From: DASZGI01 sp035938995
GTDB taxonomy: Bacteria; Actinomycetota; Actinomycetes; Streptomycetales; Catenulisporaceae
Length of the DNA: 30,809 nucleotides
Direction of reading: 5' to 3'
Assembly (NCBI RefSeq): GCF_035938995.1
Contig: NZ_DASZGI010000309.1
Span: 1 to 30,809, forward strand
Below are positions 15,184 through 24,600 of this stretch, piece after piece (positions within the stretch are counted from its first letter, which is position 1; the number at the start of each line of letters is the position of its first letter). The position numbers were made by a program, and so were the translations under genes. The notes under the pieces were generated by a model that had not been told where the DNA came from, made no database searches, and saw only the letters and a program-made list of their open reading frames with translations.

Positions 15184-16695
15184 TCACCACTCTTGGGCGG
15201 CGCTCAACCGGTTGCCGCGGTACAGCAGGCCAGGATCCCTGTGTTCGGTGTCCCACGTGGCCGCGGCGCCGATGAGCTGCTGGTGCAGGCGCAGACCGTC
15301 ACGGTCCTCATCGAGCCAGGCACGCAGCCTGGGCCAGGACCGGATGAGCGCTTCATGGGTGAGCTCCACCGTGTCGTCCCCGAGCGTGAGCAGACGCGCC
15401 TGCGCCAGTTCGTGAACTACAACGCTGGCGGCGGCATTCTCATCGAGCTCACCGCGCGTTAGCCTGCGTCGGGTGTCCTCGGCGCCGTCTCCGAGTGCGA
15501 TCAGCCGCAGCAGCACATGGCGCGCGGCACGCTGCTGTTCGGCGTCGAGAGCGGTGAAGGCCCGCTCCGCGCTGCGGGCCAGCGCACCGTCGATGCCCCC
15601 CGCCGCCTGGTAACCCGCAAGAGTCAGGGTATTGCCCCGGCGCCGCAGCCAGGTCTCCAGTAGAGCGTGGGACATTAGCGGCAGCGCACCAGGGCGGCCG
15701 ATCATCTCCGTGACGATGGTGGACACCACGGTCGTCTCCACCGTGAGGCCCGCGTGCAGCGCGGGCTGGGTGATGGCGGCATGCAACTCCTGCGCGGTCA
15801 TCGAGCCGACCAGGATCTGCGCATCCTGCATCGCTTCAACCAGGTCGGGCAGCTCGGCGCAACGCCCGTAAAAATCAGCCCGGATCCCCACGACGATCCG
15901 AACCCGGCTCGCAGGGGAACGTGCCGCCGTCAACAGCGCCGCGACGAAGGCCCGGCGCTCACCGGCGTCCTCGCACAACGTGAACACTTCCTCGAACTGG
16001 TCCACCACGAGCAGCACCTCGCTCGCGGTGGACCGATCCGCCAGCAACTGCCGTATCGCCAGATCAAGCCGACCCGGATCGGCGGCCAGGTCGGCGTGCA
16101 GCGCCCCGGCCGTGACGCCAAGCATCCCGGCGAGCTGCACCGCGCACTCCTGCAGCGGGTGCGCGCCAGGAGTGAAGAGCACGTGGACAGGCTCTGCCTC
16201 GCCGTCCAACCCGCCGTTTGCCGCCGCAGACAGCAGACCGGCGCGTAACAAGGAAGACTTGCCGCTGCCGGAGGGGCCGAAAACCGCGAGGAACCTGCGC
16301 TCAGTGAGGCGCCGCAGCAACTCCCGCACCTGCCGCTCGCGCCCGAAGAACCACTGCGCGTCCTGCGGGCCGAACGTGCTCAGTCCCAGGTATGGCGACG
16401 CGGCCACATCAGTGTCGACCTCCTGCGGAACCAGCTCCGTAGCCAAGCGGCGCCAGCGTTCCTCCCAGACGACGGGATCGCCGTCACATGCCCGGACATA
16501 GGCCAGCGTCACCTCCAAAGAGGGCAGACGCCGGCCCGCCGCCGCCTCGGACAGCGTGCTGGCCGAGTAATAGGCACGGCGTGCCAACTCCCGATAGCCG
16601 GGATTTCCCGCACCCGCGCGCAACTCCCGCAAGTCGAGCGCGAACTGGGTCAGCGCGTCCTCACCGCCGTCGATCGGGCGCTCGGGCCTGGGCAT
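15184..16695 (-). CDS. HTH-nSTAND NTPase, N-terminal half of a split STAND/WD40 regulator
   Basis: ATG 16695 follows GAGGAC by a few bases. The product is 503 aa. Residues 15-85 are an XRE-like DNA-binding domain (GYRELARRAYYSASTLSEAA, RLPSLEVTLAYV). Residues 100-420 are an nSTAND1 NTPase with PYLGLSTFGPQDAQWFFGRE, the Walker A loop FGPSGSGKSSLL (about 139-150), the Walker B strand EVLLVVDQFEEVF (about 226-238) and the winged-helix part VELTHEALIRSWPRL. The ORF ends at a TGA right after RLSAAQEW, where relatives continue with AA.HRDDL and a transmembrane/WD40 section that is present downstream in frame. STAND proteins oligomerise on ligand sensing; similar HTH-STAND-WD40 proteins are frequent in actinomycetes, as regulators or in conflict systems. 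It is probably a recent nonsense mutant or a sequencing error. Confidence 0.85.
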   Translation of the reverse strand: MPRPERPIDGGEDALTQFALDLRELRAGAGNPGYRELARRAYYSASTLSEAAAGRRLPSLEVTLAYVRACDGDPVVWEERWRRLATELVPQEVDTDVAASPYLGLSTFGPQDAQWFFGRERQVRELLRRLTERRFLAVFGPSGSGKSSLLRAGLLSAAANGGLDGEAEPVHVLFTPGAHPLQECAVQLAGMLGVTAGALHADLAADPGRLDLAIRQLLADRSTASEVLLVVDQFEEVFTLCEDAGERRAFVAALLTAARSPASRVRIVVGIRADFYGRCAELPDLVEAMQDAQILVGSMTAQELHAAITQPALHAGLTVETTVVSTIVTEMIGRPGALPLMSHALLETWLRRRGNTLTLAGYQAAGGIDGALARSAERAFTALDAEQQRAARHVLLRLIALGDGAEDTRRRLTRGELDENAAASVVVHELAQARLLTLGDDTVELTHEALIRSWPRLRAWLDEDRDGLRLHQQLIGAAATWDTEHRDPGLLYRGNRLSAAQEW

Positions 16696-17318
16696 GCCCC
16701 GTCCTCATCGTCCAAGTCGGGCGCCAGGCACCCCGCCCGGGTGTCGGAGCGTCACGCCCATAGCTATCCCCGCATACATGCTCAGCCGTCCCGCCTCTTG
16801 TCTTCAGCGCCCGTCGAGAGATCCCGTGGGCTCGAAAACGCCGTGCGCGTCGTTGATCAGGCGATGCGCCGGCGGTCGTGCAGCCCACGCCACCTCAGTA
16901 GCCTAAGAAGCTCGGGCTGAGCGGACCACGTCGACTTATCGAGCCCCACAGAAAGACCCGTGGAATCGCGACACGGACACCCTATCTCGAACTGTCGTTC
17001 GCCGAGGTCGACGGGAAGGTTAAGAAGGGATGATTCGTGAAGCGCGGCCCACTTCAAGCCGAGCGTGAAGGGCTTGCATATCGCCGATAGCGCGCGTGCC
17101 GCGCGATCGTATCCGTCCTGCCAATGTGGCCGCCCTATCATCGAGGCTGAGCTCGCGTATGCCAACGCGGACATACCGGCCTCCTCGAACTGACCGAGGC
17201 ACGCCCTGAGGCCAATTCAACAACCTGATCTGCAGCATCACAGGCTCCCGGTGTAAGTCACGGGCACAACGGTGCGGCGACAGGAAACGGGAACGGTCCG
17301 TTCCAGATCGACGTCTAG
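16696..17318. other. about 620-bp stretch without a supported gene
   Basis: It lies between the divergent STAND gene and the kinase remnant. Two minus-strand frames (16857-17174 and 17020-17241) are open, but they lack ribosome binding sites and recognisable motifs. It presumably includes the STAND promoter. Confidence 0.4.
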
Positions 17319-17770
17319 AAGCAGTGGGCGGACTGCTTGAACGGCAAGGCCGGGCCGGTCCCCGCCTTCGGCGGAGACATGGCTGAGATCACCCCGTCCA
17401 ATGGCATCGCCTGCGCATGGGGTGGTGGAATCACTGGGACCACATATACGTACCCGACCACGGGGATGCCGACTCAGGTCGCGGTGGCCGCCAGGTCGCG
17501 GCCGGGCAAGATCTTCTACGGCACCTATTTCAAGGGTGAACACGTCCGCGTCTTCACGATCCAGTCCTCGACACCGGATTACGCGATCTCGTTCATCCAG
17601 TCGCTGAGCACCGTGGGCAACTCGCTGCACAGCCTGGAGCTGTGGCTCGCCGTCGCCGCGGCGAGTGGCATCGCGGTAGCGACGGGAGACAGTCTGCTTC
17701 TCGCGCGCTCCGCCATGCGCTCAGTGCGCCGACTTACCGCAGCGGTCGAACACGTGGCCAGAACGGCGCA
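17319..17770 (+). pseudogene. sensor histidine kinase remnant (sensor, membrane helix, HAMP start)
   Basis: The frame from the TAG at 17316 reads a sensor-type extracellular segment (GMPTQVAVAA, GKIFYGTYFKGEHVRVFTI, DYAISFIQSLSTVGNSLHSL). It continues into a membrane helix (ELWLAVAAASGIAVATGDSLLLA) and the start of a HAMP domain (RSAMRSVRRLTAAVEHVART). This order and wording are typical of actinomycete two-component kinases. After about 17770 no frame gives the dimerisation (H-box) or ATPase domain, and the first membrane helix is missing upstream. The gene is therefore broken at both ends, and no response regulator is adjacent. Confidence 0.6.
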
Positions 17771-17911
17771 TGGGGTGCCCGACACGACCAGGACCAGGGC
17801 GAGCCGTGGCTGGTCGAGGCCGACGACCGCCGCCCGCCGACGCGCTGCAGTTCCGCGCGTCCACCGGACCGCTTGCCGTCTCCCCGTTCATCGACACCGC
17901 ATTTCGACGCC

Positions 17912-18328
17912 GTGAGCGAATTGCACACCGAGGTCACGGCCCGCGACTCGCCGCGCGCTACGCCGGCCGAGTGGGACAAACTCACAGGCGCTCGGCGACC
18001 GGTCATGGCGAGGTCACATCTCAGCTGTATCTCAGCGCCACGGTTGAGACTCAGGGGTATTGGGATGTATGCAGCTCATGACGAACTGGTGATTTTGGAC
18101 TCGCGTGCACTTGGCGAAGACGTGGTCGGACTCGCCGGCGGTGCGGATGCACTGGATTCGATCGCTGACCACTGCGCTGACGCAGGGGCGAACGAGAGTC
18201 GTGCGAAGCGCTTCGCGCTTGTGGCACGCGTGGGCCACCTGCGGCGAGGAAGCGGTGCGGCTAGCAAGTTGTGTGTGGTCCACACTGGGCGTGAGGTCGG
18301 ATACGCGCCCCGCGGGGCGGTGCGGTGA
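17912..18328 (+). CDS. hypothetical protein, ends in a hairpin
   Basis: An open frame from GTG 17912 gives 138 aa; ATG 18065, with AGGGG about eight bases upstream, gives 87 aa (YAAHDELVILDSRALGEDVV, GLAGGADALDSIADHCADAG). The last 87 residues look protein-like, and the stop falls inside the left arm of an 11-bp hairpin at 18324-18352, as expected for a gene end. No domain is recognised. The opposite strand is open too, so the coding strand is uncertain. Confidence 0.3.
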   Translation: MSELHTEVTARDSPRATPAEWDKLTGARRPVMARSHLSCISAPRLRLRGIGMYAAHDELVILDSRALGEDVVGLAGGADALDSIADHCADAGANESRAKRFALVARVGHLRRGSGAASKLCVVHTGREVGYAPRGAVR

Positions 18329-18352
18329 TCTCCGATCATCACGGAGATCACC
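18324..18352. terminator. 11-bp perfect hairpin, possibly bidirectional terminator
   Basis: GGTGATCTCCG, loop ATCATCA, CGGAGATCACC. It sits at the stop of the plus-strand ORF ending at 18328, and near where two minus-strand frames close (18366, 18394), so it may separate convergent genes. Confidence 0.5.
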
Positions 18353-18994
18353 GTGTCCAGCCGAATCAGGATCCGAAGCCGAACCGGGCGGTGTTACCAG
18401 GAAGTCGGCGCTATCGCGGCCGGCCCCACCCGCGCTGAGTGGTGGGAGCGCCGGGGTAGCCGGGAGCACCGGGGTAACGGAGAGAGAGCCAGGGGCACCC
18501 GCAGAACCAGCAGTGCCGGGAGCGCTGGAAGCACTGGTCGTCGTGACCGCAATCGTGGAGGGGTTCGCGTTGGCCCGTGGAGCGTTCGGGGCCGGGGTCG
18601 GGGATGTGCCGGAGATGGTCGCCGCCGTGCTGCTTGCCGTGCTGACGGGGCGGGTGCTCGGCGCGATGCTGACCGGGAGGAATGCCGGCGGTGAAACACT
18701 GACCGGGGCCGAGGCCGACCGCAGCGAGAGGAACGCGAGGAACACGCCGATCACGGTCCCGAGCGCAGCTGCAGCCGTGGCGACCTTTGGCAACGAGACC
18801 CTGCGCGAGCGCGCCGCCACCGGCTCGGCGTCCCGTTCGGCTGGCGGGGTGTCGACCGGCGATCGGGTGGCCTGCGCGAGCGCTTCGCGGGCTCGCGTGT
18901 CCCATGCGGCATCGAAGCGATCGGCGACGTAACATCCGAGGTCCGCCAGCAGCGACCCGCCCTGCCGTTCGGTCGCCGTTCGGCGTTGATTGTT
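18353..18994 (-). pseudogene. membrane-anchored Ser/Thr/Pro/Ala-rich protein, start probably frameshifted
   Basis: One minus-strand frame is convincingly protein-like from about 18994: ERQGGSLLADLGCYVADRFD, AAWDTRAREALAQATRSP, a basic cluster, a membrane helix (VATAAAALGTVIGVFLAFLS) and then a long Ser/Thr/Ala/Pro linker (TASSTAATISGTSPTPAPNA). It has no start codon until GTG 18820, inside the domain. In another frame, TTG 19020 follows GGGAAG at good spacing and would join it after a one-base shift near 18965. A frameshifted gene is therefore likely. The linker continues past the hairpin at 18324-18352, so the true end is also unclear. It could be a single-pass protein with a cytoplasmic N-terminus and extracellular stalk. 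The family is unknown. Confidence 0.35.
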
Positions 18995-19138
18995 CGGCGC
19001 CCGCCCGCGACACCGATCAACTTTCTTCCCTTACACAGGACATGCCGACGCCGGTGTGACTTCGGTCGCCTCCGGTGCGGAACGGGGATGTCTGTGTCCC
19101 TGATCGATACCGCTACCGATCAGCAGGAGGGAAACCAC

Positions 19139-20275
19139 GTGACGACATATATCCGGGCCGGGCGGTACTCCGCCGGCCGATACTGGCGAGCCATCGCCTT
19201 CCTCGCAGTCGTCCTCGCCATGGCGACGACTCTGTTCGCCGCCCCGGCGCGCGCGGACACGGGTATCGGCAGATACACCGGGAACCTGCCGTCGACTACC
19301 GAGGCCGGTGGCGCCGAATACGTCGCGTACGCCGATGAGAGTGCTGCGGGCCTGGTCCACGTCGTGCTGCTCGACAGCAGCATGGGAATCGCCGGGAGCT
19401 GGTACGACGGCGCCTCCTCGACCTTCGTGGGCACCGGGCCGTCCATCGCGTCCGTCCACGGCCAGGCCGTCGTCGTGGCCTGGGCCGACGGCACCACGGG
19501 CGACATCCAGATCGCCTATCTGGTCAACAACGAATTCGCCTGTGTCACCGACATGAAGAACTTTCTCGCTGGCGTGAGCCCCGATACCCCGTACGGCGTG
19601 ACGAACGACACCCCGTACCTGTCCACTGAAGGACTCGACGGTACCGGCGATCTCCTGCTCACCTGGGTCGACGCCGCGAGCGCCCACGTGCACATCAGCG
19701 TCATCGACCCTCCGAACGCCGGGGGCTGCGCCGTCAACCCGAACGCCTACCGGTTCGGCGCGGAGCCGGGGGGCACGACGAACACCGGCGAAACGGCCTC
19801 CGACGGACCCTCGCTGGTCGTCTCCGGCTACTCGGGCACCTCGCACGGATCGGGCGAGACGGTCTGGCTGATGTGGGCGGGCACTGATGGCGGCGGCCAT
19901 CTGAACATCGCGGCATACACCCCGGGCACGAGTTTCTACGGTCCGGTCTTCAACCAGGTGTCGAAGACGACCGAATGGAACCACTCCACGCTGACCGACA
20001 CCGCCGCGGCCTACAACACCTCCACGGGTCAGGTCTGGCTGACCTACTGCGGCACGAACCACGTCGTGTACTACCAGGACTTCCCCGCGAGCAGCTCCGG
20101 CGGCGGCAACGAGCAGACGATCGGATCGGCGTCCTGCAAGGTCACATCGACCACGATCGGCGGCGTCACGTATTACAGCGGCGGAGTGGGCGTCAGCTAC
20201 GACTACAGCGACGGGCTCATGCTCGTGAGCTGGCCGGACCTGAGCTCGACGAACATCCAGCTGCAGCTGCTCTAA
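19139..20275 (+). CDS. secreted beta-propeller-like protein of unknown function
   Basis: GTG 19139 is set by CAGGAGGGA eight bases upstream; longer in-frame starts lack such a site. The product is 378 aa with a signal peptide (RYWRAIAFLAVVLAMATTLF, cleavage at ARA-DTG). The mature part is made of repeated beta segments of about 45-60 residues of the type VHVVLLDSSMGIAG, QAVVVAWADGTTGDIQIAYL, LLLTWVDAASAHVHISVI and TVWLMWAGTDGGGHLNIAAY. These resemble blades of sialidase-like or lectin-like propellers. No catalytic motif is seen. Four cysteines are present (FACVTD, GGCAVN, LTYCGT, SASCKV). It is the first gene of a plus-strand run of exported proteins, with only 14 bases between its stop and the next possible GTG. 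Confidence 0.7.
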   Translation: MTTYIRAGRYSAGRYWRAIAFLAVVLAMATTLFAAPARADTGIGRYTGNLPSTTEAGGAEYVAYADESAAGLVHVVLLDSSMGIAGSWYDGASSTFVGTGPSIASVHGQAVVVAWADGTTGDIQIAYLVNNEFACVTDMKNFLAGVSPDTPYGVTNDTPYLSTEGLDGTGDLLLTWVDAASAHVHISVIDPPNAGGCAVNPNAYRFGAEPGGTTNTGETASDGPSLVVSGYSGTSHGSGETVWLMWAGTDGGGHLNIAAYTPGTSFYGPVFNQVSKTTEWNHSTLTDTAAAYNTSTGQVWLTYCGTNHVVYYQDFPASSSGGGNEQTIGSASCKVTSTTIGGVTYYSGGVGVSYDYSDGLMLVSWPDLSSTNIQLQLL

Positions 20276-20336
20276 GGAGAAACGACCCCGTGCCACTCAC
20301 TCAAGCCTGCCAACCGTCGCTGGCCGCCGACTGAGC

Positions 20337-20663
20337 GTGAAAGCCGTCCCAGCCGTTGCCGCAGCCGCCCTCGCGGTGGTCGCAGCAGGATCCCCCGGAC
20401 ACGTCCAGACCGGGCTGGCCAAATCGATCATCGGCACCCTGCCGTATGGCCAGCCAGTCGGGGTCTTCTGCTACATGCGTGCGGACAGCGTGACCGGCTG
20501 GGGCGGTACGACCGACGAGTGGGACCGACAGGGCAGCGAGAGCACCGGCGACGGTTTCATGGGCCGGGTCTCGGACGCCTGGGCGACCCTACCACCGTCT
20601 CACTCCCAGCCTGTCGAACCATCAGGTCAAGCCCAGGGAGACGCCCCGCCGTCGGGTCCCTAA
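20337..20663 (+). CDS. small secreted SH3-like protein
   Basis: A 108-aa frame from GTG 20337 has a short hydrophobic leader (AVAAAALAVVAAGSPG) and an SH3b-like segment (GQPVGVFCYMRADSVTGWGG, TTDEWDRQ, GFMGRVSDAW). Actinomycete secreted SH3-type proteins carry the same order C...G..V.G..GTT..WD...G.VSDA. The start is uncertain. The best ribosome binding site (AAGGAGAAAC) precedes GTG 20290, which in its own frame codes only 14 residues ending at 20334, so either a one-base shift joins them or the 14-mer is a leader peptide. It is a paralogue of the product at 21139-21609. Confidence 0.5.
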   Translation: MKAVPAVAAAALAVVAAGSPGHVQTGLAKSIIGTLPYGQPVGVFCYMRADSVTGWGGTTDEWDRQGSESTGDGFMGRVSDAWATLPPSHSQPVEPSGQAQGDAPPSGP

Positions 20664-20801
20664 CAAGCGATGTCCGCACGTCTCAATCAGCGGTCGAAGC
20701 GTCCCGGAGGACCGGGCGGCCATCCCTTCGAAGCCATCGACGGCAGAGCGTCATCAGCCATACCCGGTCCTCCTGGACCACGAACAAGATTAGGGAGCGT
20801 C

Positions 20802-20982
20802 ATGCACCGCGTGCGCAAACCGATGGCCTTCGCCACAGTCGTCGCCACGCTCTTCGCGGCGCTGTCCGTCGCAGCTCCTTCCCGCGGCTTCACGAACATG
20901 ATGGACGGGACAGGACGCCCGCATCGACTACACGGCCATCGACGGCAATCCCAGCGACTACTACTCCACCGGCTGGTACTGA
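20802..20982 (+). pseudogene. tiny secreted peptide gene with a one-base frameshift
   Basis: ATG 20802 follows TAGGGAG and starts a clean signal peptide (KPMAFATVVATLFAALSVAA). In this frame the sequence becomes His/Arg-rich after GACGGG at 20904-20909. In the +1 frame, however, it continues GQDARIDYTAIDGNPSDYYS, then TGWY and TGA at 20980-20982. Removing one G from the GGG at 20907-20909 joins them into a protein of about 59 residues with a small acidic, Tyr-rich mature part. It is either a real mutation or a sequencing error. The function is unknown; its position inside the exported cluster suggests a secreted partner peptide. Confidence 0.5.
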
Positions 20983-21138
20983 CGAATCACGTGTCGTCGG
21001 CGTCCTGACCCATGGGCCCGGCGCTCTGTCCGTTCCTCCTGCCACCGCCGACAACCGGCAATAACGCCTTCTCAACGCCGCCTTCCGAGCGGCGGAAAGA
21101 CCATCGAAATCAGAGTTCCCAGATTTGGAGATCTTGCT

Positions 21139-21609
21139 ATGACGCGTGCCAAGCGACGCGGGCTGCCCCCCGTCGCCGTTACGACTGTGGCCCTGGCTGC
21201 GGGAATGGCCGACGCCCCCGCCTCGCGGGCGGCCGCCAAGGACCCGGCCTCCGAGTACCACTCCACGACATCCTTGACACGCACGGCCCATGGCACGCGG
21301 ACCGCAGCCGTCCGCCCCGCCGAGGTCAACCCGATCGACAGGCGCGTGGACGCCCCGGCCGGCTGGGGCGTCCACTCCGGATCCCCGACCGAGCCGGTCA
21401 TCGATGCTATGCCGCACGACAGCGTCGCCCAGCTGTCCTGCTGGGTCTACGGGCCGCCGGTCACCGGGCCCGGCGGGACCACCTCGGTCTGGGCCGCGGT
21501 CACGGACTACACCACGCCCTGGGGAATGAACATCGCCTACGCCGGAGGTGGTCGCGCCCTTTCCTCCGACGCTGGCGGTGACACCTCCACGATGCTCCCG
21601 CAGTGCTGA
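21139..21609 (+). CDS. secreted SH3-like domain protein
   Basis: The product is 156 aa from ATG 21139 (GGAG about ten bases upstream). The N-terminus KRRGLPPVAVTTVALAAGMA is a signal peptide with cleavage around ADAPASRAAA. A linker of about 60 residues is followed by an SH3b-like domain (SVAQLSCWVYG, VTGPGGTTSVWAAVTDY, ALSSDAGGDTSTMLPQC) with two cysteines that could close it. The order matches the upstream 20337 product. Such domains bind peptidoglycan or proteins outside the cell. It ends 30 bases before the next gene, so the two are probably co-transcribed. Confidence 0.65.
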   Translation: MTRAKRRGLPPVAVTTVALAAGMADAPASRAAAKDPASEYHSTTSLTRTAHGTRTAAVRPAEVNPIDRRVDAPAGWGVHSGSPTEPVIDAMPHDSVAQLSCWVYGPPVTGPGGTTSVWAAVTDYTTPWGMNIAYAGGGRALSSDAGGDTSTMLPQC

Positions 21610-21639
21610 AATCTCCTGCCGAACGTGAAAGGAGGAACC

Positions 21640-24600
21640 TTGCGTTACGCAACGACGGCCCATGCTCGGGGCCGATTCCACCGCCGGGCGGCTGTGGTCC
21701 GCACCATGGGACTGATACTGGCCGTGGCGGGCCTTTTCGGCGCGAGCGGCGCCACCGCGAAGCCATCAGGACCCGTAGCAGCACGCGTTGCGGCTGCCCT
21801 GCCGGACGTCGGCCCGGTCGCGGCCGGCGACGAGGTGGTGACGGGTGTCGGTGACACCCGCGGCTACCACGTGTACGCGGCCAGTTCCGGTGGTGGCTGG
21901 GCGTGGCGGCCTCTGGCGACGGTGCAGCCCGGCGGATACTCCGACGAGCGCTGGATCGGTCGCCAATGCCTGACCGGTGACGGTCGACAGGTGGTGGCAG
22001 TTGTCGCGCCGTGGCACGCGGCCAACAGCCCTGACGGCATGGACGCCGGCGGCTACGCCTACGCGATCGACGCACACACTGGCGCCGTTCGGCCCCTGGC
22101 CGCCGGAGTGTCGCTGGCGTACTTCGATCCCGGCTGCGGTGCCGACGGGCGCGCCGTCCTGACCCGGTATACCGCGCGCGACGAGGGTGCGACCCAGTTG
22201 TTGAGCGTGGATACCGATACCGAGGCGGTCACCGCATCCCCGCGGATCGACGGGGAACTCACGTCGGCGGTGCCAGTCGGCGGCGCGACGGTCGCAGTGC
22301 GGGGCGATAGTGTGGTCCGCCTGTCCGGTGGCGCTGAGCAGCGCATGGCAGATCTTCCCGGCCAACCCTTCGACCTGCGACCCAATGCCTCCGGCGGGGT
22401 CGACCTCCTGGTCCGGGAGAACTCCACGACCGCCGGGCTGTGGCGTCTCGATGCCTCAGGAGCGGCCTCGCGCCTCGGTTCCGGTGCGCTCGTCGGCGCC
22501 GCACTCTACGGCGGCCGGGGCGGACGCACCATGGCCGCCGGGGTGGCATTGCGGCCCGGCGTACGAGGCGGACCGGCTGTGCTGCGGGCCGCCGCCGAGG
22601 CGGTGTCCGAGGACGGTACGACGCAGGTGCGGGCTTCGGCCCGGTCCGGTCCGGCTCCGGTCGCCCAGGACCGGTCGGCCGGAGCCACCGAGCTGAGGGC
22701 CGCCGACTCCGGCCGCGTGCTGGCCAGTTCCGTGCCCCCGCCGGGGCCGACCGTCACCAGGGTCGTGCCTGACTATGTCGGCTCGGTCCGCTCCAGCGCG
22801 GCCGAAGCGGCGGCCACGCAGTCGCCGGCGTGCGCGGTGCCGCGGGACGACGTGACGCTGCAGGTTCCGCAGCCGGGCGCGGCCCAGATCGACTGGGCCG
22901 CCCAGCAGGCCGCCCGCGGACAGTTGACGGCGCTGCGACCCGACGGCGCCTGGGGACTCCCGGCCTCGGCGCCGTCGTCGGACTTCCCGCTGCCCGCCCC
23001 CTTCGGGGGAGTGATCCATCCGGTGCCGCGGGAGGTCGTCGAGGCGGTGATGGCGCAGGAATCGAACTGGTCCCAGGCGTCTTGGCATGCCCTTCCCGGG
23101 CTTGCGGGCAACCCGCTCATCGCCGACTACTACGGCTACAACGCCTCTGGCACCATCGATTACGGCCTAGCCGACTGCGGGTACGGGGTCGGGCAGATCA
23201 CCTCGATCATGACAGTCGGGGCGACCGATCCCTACACGGGTCTGGCGGTCCCGAACACGATCCAGAAGAAAGTCGCGGTCGACTACGCGGAGAACGCCGC
23301 AGCCACCGCGTACTTCCTGGCCCACAAGTGGAACGACGTGACCGGGGCCGGGATCATCGCGAACAACGGCGATCCGTCGATGCTGGAGAACTGGTACTTC
23401 GCGATCTGGGCGTACAACACCGGACTGCACGCCTACAGCAGCACGCAGCCTTGGGGGCTGGGCTGGCTGAACAACCCGATCAACCCCATCTACCCGGCCA
23501 CCCGCAACCCGTTCCTGCAGACCAGTTACGGCGACGCCAGCCACCCCGGTGACTGGCCGTATCAGGAGCGTGTGATGGGCTGGATGAACGTGCCGCTGGG
23601 CGGCGACAGCCCGGACTATGCCCGCTCCGCCAGGTATCCGATCCTGCCCACCGACATCATGTTCTGCTCCACCGCGGTGAACCAGTGCGATCCGCTGGAT
23701 CCGAACAAGGTGTACTGCCAGCGCTCGGACTACGAATGCTGGTGGCATGCGAACCAAGCCTGGGTGTCCAGCTGTGCCTCCGTATGCACGGCCGGATTCT
23801 TCACGTTGAATCCCGCAGCCGCCGAGCCGTCAGCCCCGGCGGACCCGCATCCGCCGGTGTGCTCCTCGACGTTGCCGGGAAACGCCATCATCGTCAACGA
23901 CCAACCGGGCGACGTGAACCTGGCCGGTTGCGGAAGTTCCAACTGGCACAACGCCGGCAGCTTCCAGGCGTCCTTCGGCACCGACGCATCCGGCGACCCG
24001 ATCGGTGTCATCGACTGGCACCAACTGGGCGCCGGATTCGGCGGGCACTTCTGGTTCAGCCACACCCGGCAGGCCGGTGAGCCGAATACTGTCACCGGCA
24101 CCTGGACTCCGTCCTCTCTGACCGAGGGCACCTACAACGTCAAGGTGTTCGTCCCAGACACCGGCGCCGGCGCGGTGGAGGCCACCTACACCATCAACCC
24201 CGGCAACGGCCATGCCTCCGTCCAGCGCACGATCGACCAGTCCACGACCTCGAACGCCTGGGTCGGACTGGGCGACTTCACCCTCTATCCGGGTGCGAGC
24301 GTCGTCCTGTCCAGCGTCACCGGCGACGGCAACGACGCCACTGACATCGCCTTCAGCGCCACGGCGTTCGTGCCGGTGTCCGGCACCATCGTGCATCACA
24401 CGGTGGACGCCGTCTCGATCTTCCAGCCCACCCAGAACATCGACACAGGGATGGACAGCTACCTGAAATCGATCCTGGTCTCGCAGAACGCCGTCACCCA
24501 GTGGGCGACCGGGGAGACCTCGGCCGCGGCTGGCCTGCCGACATGCACCGGGACACCGGCCGGAAACTGCATCACGGCCGCGGTGAAATCCTCGTTCAGC

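Noticed and set aside
19031..20296. 421-codon minus-strand frame opposite the propeller-like gene
   Set aside because: Antisense shadow; no start site or motif.
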